Source: Hyperoodon ampullatus
Lineage: Eukaryota; Chordata; Mammalia; Artiodactyla; Ziphiidae
DNA: 64,000 nt
Assembly: GCA_949752795.1 (NCBI GenBank)
Contig: OX457071.1
Span: forward strand, 74,365,983-74,429,982
Reading direction: 5' to 3'
In this document: positions 60,336 through 64,000 of the stretch, piece by piece
How positions within the stretch are numbered: the first letter of the stretch is position 1
Layout: every line of letters starts with the position of its first letter
The notes under the pieces: model-generated
Database searches by the model: none
Told to the model about the DNA's origin: nothing
What the model saw: the letters and a program-made list of their open reading frames with translations, nothing else
Program-made: the position numbers and the translations under genes

Positions 60336-60472
60336 TACTTTTAAATTTCAATTCTGTGAGATTTTCACAGGGAAGAAGGAGGTAAACATATGCCTTAATC
60401 TACCATCTAGACTCAAAAGGTCTTTTCATTTATATTTAAAATGATAAAGTAATTTTCCCCTCTTTGTTTTAG

Positions 60473-60645
60473 GCAACACAACGAGTGATTAATCAGAACT
60501 ACCAAGATCTTGGAGCCTTGTTAGGTAAACAAAATGACCTGGCCCTAATCTTTGATGGTAAAACATTGAAGCGTGCCCTCCACTTTGAAGTTAAGAAGAG
60601 CTTCCTGAATTTGGCCCTCTCATGCAGAGCAGTATTATGTTGTAG
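60473..60645 (+). pseudogene. ATP8A2-like exon J, frameshifted at its start
   Basis: Acceptor TCTTTGTTTTAG, donor GTAAGA. The frame starting ACA at 60476 reads [20 protein letters not shown] then [17 protein letters not shown] and ends phase 2, as in ATP8A2. Exon I ends phase 1, so two bases are needed before that frame but three are present. The spliced frame runs into TAA at 60490-60492. Next exon (VSPLQKSE, GDGANDV) not found before 64000. Confidence 0.9.
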
Positions 60646-62490
60646 GTAAGAATATATTCACTCTTGTGTTTTTTCCTGCTATATTTAATATTGCTTATGT
60701 GAAGAAAATATAGACATGGAAATATAAGTTTTTGTAGAGACAAAGTTCCTTCCTGGGAAAATATTTGCTCAAACTGAAATGAAAAGTCTGAATTTAATTC
60801 ATATTGTCAGGTTTAAGATTTATTCAAAAGCAGTTTGTAAGTTTTCAGTGGTGCATTGTTCATCGAGGTAATGGCCAAATGAAAGAAGTCTTTCAGGTAG
60901 AACAAAGGCCCTCTGTTTATTTACAGTGAGGGGCAAATTTAGAAACAATTCACTGACACCTAGAGGAAAATGAAGTTATGAGTAGGAGTGCAAGCAAAAA
61001 CATTGTTTTTTTAAAAAGCAAATCATCTACAACCAAGATGCCTGGAACTGAGAAAATCCTGAAGCTATGTACAGAATAGTTGTTCTGCTCCTCAGTAAAA
61101 AAAAGTAAATGGACCAATTCTTAGAGCGTGTTAGTGCATTGGACTCGTCAGTATTATCACAGGCGTGGTCCTCAATCAGTACGGTCCACTCTACGCTTCA
61201 CACACCTCCCTTAAATGTCCTTCTGTGTTCACTGTCATTCAGCATCTACTAAAAATATTCAGCAACTTCTGTTCTTCACTCTGCTTTCCCCTGAGCTGTC
61301 TGTAGTTTATTTAGCCTTCAGGATTCTTTGTGACCTAGTCTTCTATCAGTTAGAGCTGACAGACATGATGGAAAGCTGAATTCAAATCCAGCTTAGGCAA
61401 AAAGGGAATTGATTAGGTCACATAGCTGAAAACTCTGTAGGTAGAACTGACCTCAAGAGAAGCAAGCAAACTCATCAATCATCAGTTCACCAAAATGGTT
61501 TCTTTTAACCATTCAGATTTGATAAACCGGTTTTCATTTTGCATCATAACAGTATCTTGAGGAATTCTCACTTTTTCTCTGCTCTCACTCCCTACCCATG
61601 CTGGTGGAAACTGGAAGGGACAATGAAAAGATGTACCAGAGAGGCAGGGAGGGGAGACACAGGGGCTGATTTTGCCACTAAGGATGGATATTCCAGCAGT
61701 TGGCTTGCATGGACTGTTGGTGGTTTGTCCTAAATCTGGCTTCACTTATGGTTTGATGTGGGCTCATACAGTGTCTCCTGTGTGATTCATCTGGTGCAGG
61801 CTTTATCCCCAGGCTGGTTCCCATTTGGCAGTGGCAGACCCGAGCCTCACATCCTCATAGGTTTGTGTCCAGAGGAAGATTTACATACGCTCTCTCCCAG
61901 AAATGGGGCATCATCTCTCATTGGCTCTGAAAGTAAACACTTGCTGTCAGGAGCCTAAAATGAGAAGCAAAACAGAGGGATTATTTACATGCTGGTAACA
62001 GTGAAAGTGCTGCTGTACCCCTAGGTCTAAAGGGATCAGAGGAGGTCGTGGTCACTGGGTCCTGAAAGGAGAGGGTCCTGCAGAGTGGGCTGCCCTGAGA
62101 GGAGCAGTGAGCTGTGGCGGACAGACAACCAGATGGGGAGGACATTGCAGGGAGGAACAGGGAATGACCAACCTGACCTCACTCTCCTCCCCTTCCAGCT
62201 TCTGCAGGGGTCACTCACCAGCTGGCACAACTATGACTCCAACTCTCAATTATCCAGACTTATGTGATCTGGTGCCTTGGTTTCTCCGTGTCCTCACTCT
62301 TAAGTGTCCCCATCAGATGAACAGTAAACATAAATGCACGTAAAAGTGAAGTCTGCTCACTGACCTGTATGCTGAACTGGTGAAAACAACTGGGTATGGA
62401 ATTGGCTGAAACTGTTACTTAAAAGAGGAGTGGAGGGCAGTAAAAAAGAAGAGCAGGCTGCGTCTCCAACATCCTTCATGGCTTTAAATT
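60646..62490. other. Downstream of exon J, nothing recognised
   Basis: No further ATP8A exon, CpG island or named repeat seen. Short open frames at 61482-62343 on both strands lack splice context and motifs. If the gene continues, the next exon lies beyond about 64000 or has been lost. Confidence 0.4.
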
Positions 62491-62499
62491 TTTATGATT

Positions 62500-63995
62500 T
62501 AATTTTATTTTTCTACACATTCTGCTAAAATTTCATTAAGAATTTTTAGTCTGTGCCCCTGAAGGATACTTCTTTGTGGTTTTATTTCCTTTAATGTCTT
62601 TGACTAGCATTGGTATCTGGACAATTCCAGCCTGATAAAATGAGTTGGGAAGCGTTCCTCTGTCTTCTGTTTTCTAAAACACTTTCTGTAGCATTAGTAT
62701 TATCTCTTCCTAAGATGTCTGATACATTCACTGTTGACACAATCTGGACCTAGACTTTCCATTTGACAGATTTTGATGAATCATTCAATTTCTTCAGCAG
62801 ATATTTAGGTATTTTCTACTTCTTCAGTTAGTTTTGGCAGTTTGGGTCTTTCAAGGAATTTGTTTATCTAGTTGTCAAATTTGTTGGCATAAAGTTCTTC
62901 ACAGGGTTATTTTATTTTTTGCTGTTGTGTGATTTGTGGTAGTATTCCTTCTTTCCTTCCTCATGTGGATAATTTGTGTTTACTCTTTTTTTTTTCCTTG
63001 ATTAGTCTAGCTTGGGCTTCACCCATTTTGCTGATCTTTTCAAAGGGCCAACTCTATGGTTTGTCCAGTTTCTATTTGCATTCTGATATATATAGCATAT
63101 ATAATGTGTACATATATATTATATATATAACATATTAATATATATAATATAGTCATATAATGTATAATCATAATATATAATAATATAATATTCCAATATA
63201 TAATACAACATATTCATATCTGTATTATTTTCTACTTTCACCTTACTTTAGATTTCATTTATTTTTCTTTTTCTAGTTCTTTAAGGTAGAGGCTTTTATA
63301 GTTGATTTTAAGTTTTTCTACTATAAAGCATTTCAAGACATAAATATTTCTTTAAGCAATGATTTAACTACAGCTGACACATTTTGATATGTTGTCATTT
63401 AGTTCAAGGTACAGTATTTTCCTTGCAATTTCCTTTTTGACTCATGGGCTATTTAAATGTGTGTTGTTTAATTCCCACACATTTAGGTATTTCCTATCTT
63501 CCTTCTGTTATTGATTTCTAACTTAAATCTATCGTCAGGGTAAATACTCGGTTGTTTTTTTCTCTCCATACTTTGAATTTGTCATTCTGTTGTCTTCTGG
63601 CTCCATTGTTCCTGACGAGAAGGTCATCTTACTGTTGTTGCCCTGTATGTGATGTATCATCTTCCTCTTGCTGCTTTCCATATTTTCCCTTGTCATTGGG
63701 TTCCTGCAGTATGCCTATGTTGCCACTAAGTGTAGTTCTCACTGTGTTTATTCTACTTTGGATTCATTGTACCCCTAAGTTAATGTGTTTTAACCAAATT
63801 GCAATGTTTTCAACTGTTATTTCTGCAAGTATTTTTCTGCTGCTTTTGTTTTCCTTTACCTTTACTCCAATTACATATATGATTGAATGCTTGATGTTGA
63901 CAAGAGATCTGTGGCACTGTGCATTTTTCCTCAGTTTTCCTCCCTTTCTTCTTTGGAATAGATTTTTTTTTTTTACTGGTCTAACTTCAGATTAG
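62500..63995 (-). repeat. L1 ORF2 region, antisense, with an AT-rich tract
   Basis: Antisense L1 reverse-transcriptase-region sequence: 'GACAATTCCAGCCTGATAAA', 'CTGATCTTTTCAAAGGGCCA', 'AATTCCCACACATTTAGGTA'. An AT-rich microsatellite-like tract occurs at 63075-63215. The plus-strand open frame at 63552-63995 is a shadow of the L1. Confidence 0.6.
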
Positions 63996-64000
63996 TTGAT

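Larger units (their letters stand above)
29740..60645 (+). pseudogene. Unprocessed pseudogene of an ATP8A2-like P4-ATPase
   Basis: Ten exons encode the nucleotide-binding domain and part of the phosphorylation domain of a class 1a P4-ATPase. Intact members flip phosphatidylserine and phosphatidylethanolamine to the cytosolic leaflet together with a CDC50 subunit. Motifs seen across exons include [31 protein letters not shown] and LALSC. All introns are GT-AG and phases agree with each other, so this is a gene-type duplicate and not a retrocopy. Three lesions break it: TGA at 37091, a SINE at 41725-41930 and +1 base at 60473-60475. Residues closer to ATP8A2 than ATP8A1 are frequent (VKGA, EAMG, LRTLCVAY), but by eye only about two thirds match recalled ATP8A2, too few for a mammalian orthologue. 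The catalytic DKTGT exon was not found in the 29.7 kb upstream, and the GDGANDV exon was not found in the 3.3 kb downstream. Confidence 0.88.

Noticed and set aside
29740..60645. Calling this the ATP8A2 gene itself
   Set aside because: Too many differences at positions conserved in all mammalian ATP8A2, plus disabling lesions. ATP8A2 loss would also be unexpected given its essential neural role.
63552..63995. A 147-residue sense open frame near the window end
   Set aside because: Lies antisense to L1 ORF2 sequence. Hydrophobic content comes from translating the complement of an A-rich element.
1..64000. CRISPR arrays, operons, riboswitches, tRNA genes or phage-type systems
   Set aside because: The window is mammalian repeat-rich DNA. 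The only tRNA-like sequences are SINE heads.

Overview
The window is mammalian nuclear DNA, almost certainly from a cetacean (whale or dolphin). The main clue is the many copies of a roughly 200-bp tRNA-derived SINE of the CHR type that begins GGGCTTCCCTGGTGG and ends in a poly-A tail. Several copies are still nearly identical and keep clear target-site duplications. Cetartiodactyl L1 3' ends and the usual placental MIR, L2, MLT1 and Tigger relics fit this. There are no prokaryotic features, tRNA genes, rRNA genes or CRISPR arrays.

Layout. Positions 1-15.1 kb are intergenic: an L2, an L1 3' end carrying a SINE, a nested SINE pair, a long dead sense-strand L1 (about 5.97-11.25 kb) carrying a SINE, and an MLT1-type LTR. 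Positions 15.7-16.24 kb and 19.09-19.83 kb are two CpG islands, promoter-like in composition; the second holds an NRF1-type palindrome. I recognise no coding exon beside either. Positions 20-29 kb hold L1 and SINE debris and a broken class I endogenous retrovirus (LTR about 25.6-26.02 kb, primer-binding site resembling tRNA-Arg, gag remnants). That retrovirus is split by an antisense L1-like piece and a Tigger-like DNA transposon, and its capsid-like stretch is cut by a SINE.

The only gene I recognise lies on the + strand from 29.74 to 60.65 kb. It is ten exons of a class 1a P4-ATPase (phospholipid flippase) most like ATP8A2 and covering the nucleotide-binding domain and part of the phosphorylation domain. 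All exons found have GT-AG borders and the exon phases chain correctly except at the last junction, so this is an intron-containing (unprocessed) copy. It is broken in at least three ways: an in-frame TGA in exon 5 (37091-37093), a CHR SINE inside exon 7 (41725-41930, with a 12-bp duplication), and one extra base at the start of exon 10 that leads to a TAA. It has also lost conserved residues (SPDE reads SPGE; TGDK reads TGDI). It differs too much from recalled ATP8A2 to be the ATP8A2 orthologue itself, so I read it as a third, decayed ATP8A paralogue or an old duplicate.

The introns hold further SINEs, antisense L1M blocks (37.1-39.7, 45.25-47.3, 55.0-56.4, 59.5-60.3 kb), L2 and MIR pieces, a MER28/Tigger2-like element (49.73-49.91 kb) and a hAT transposase relic (52.9-53.17 kb). 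The window ends in antisense L1 reverse-transcriptase sequence (62.5-64 kb). I see no intact protein-coding gene and no new multi-gene system. The most notable content is the decayed flippase gene and the layered transposon history.
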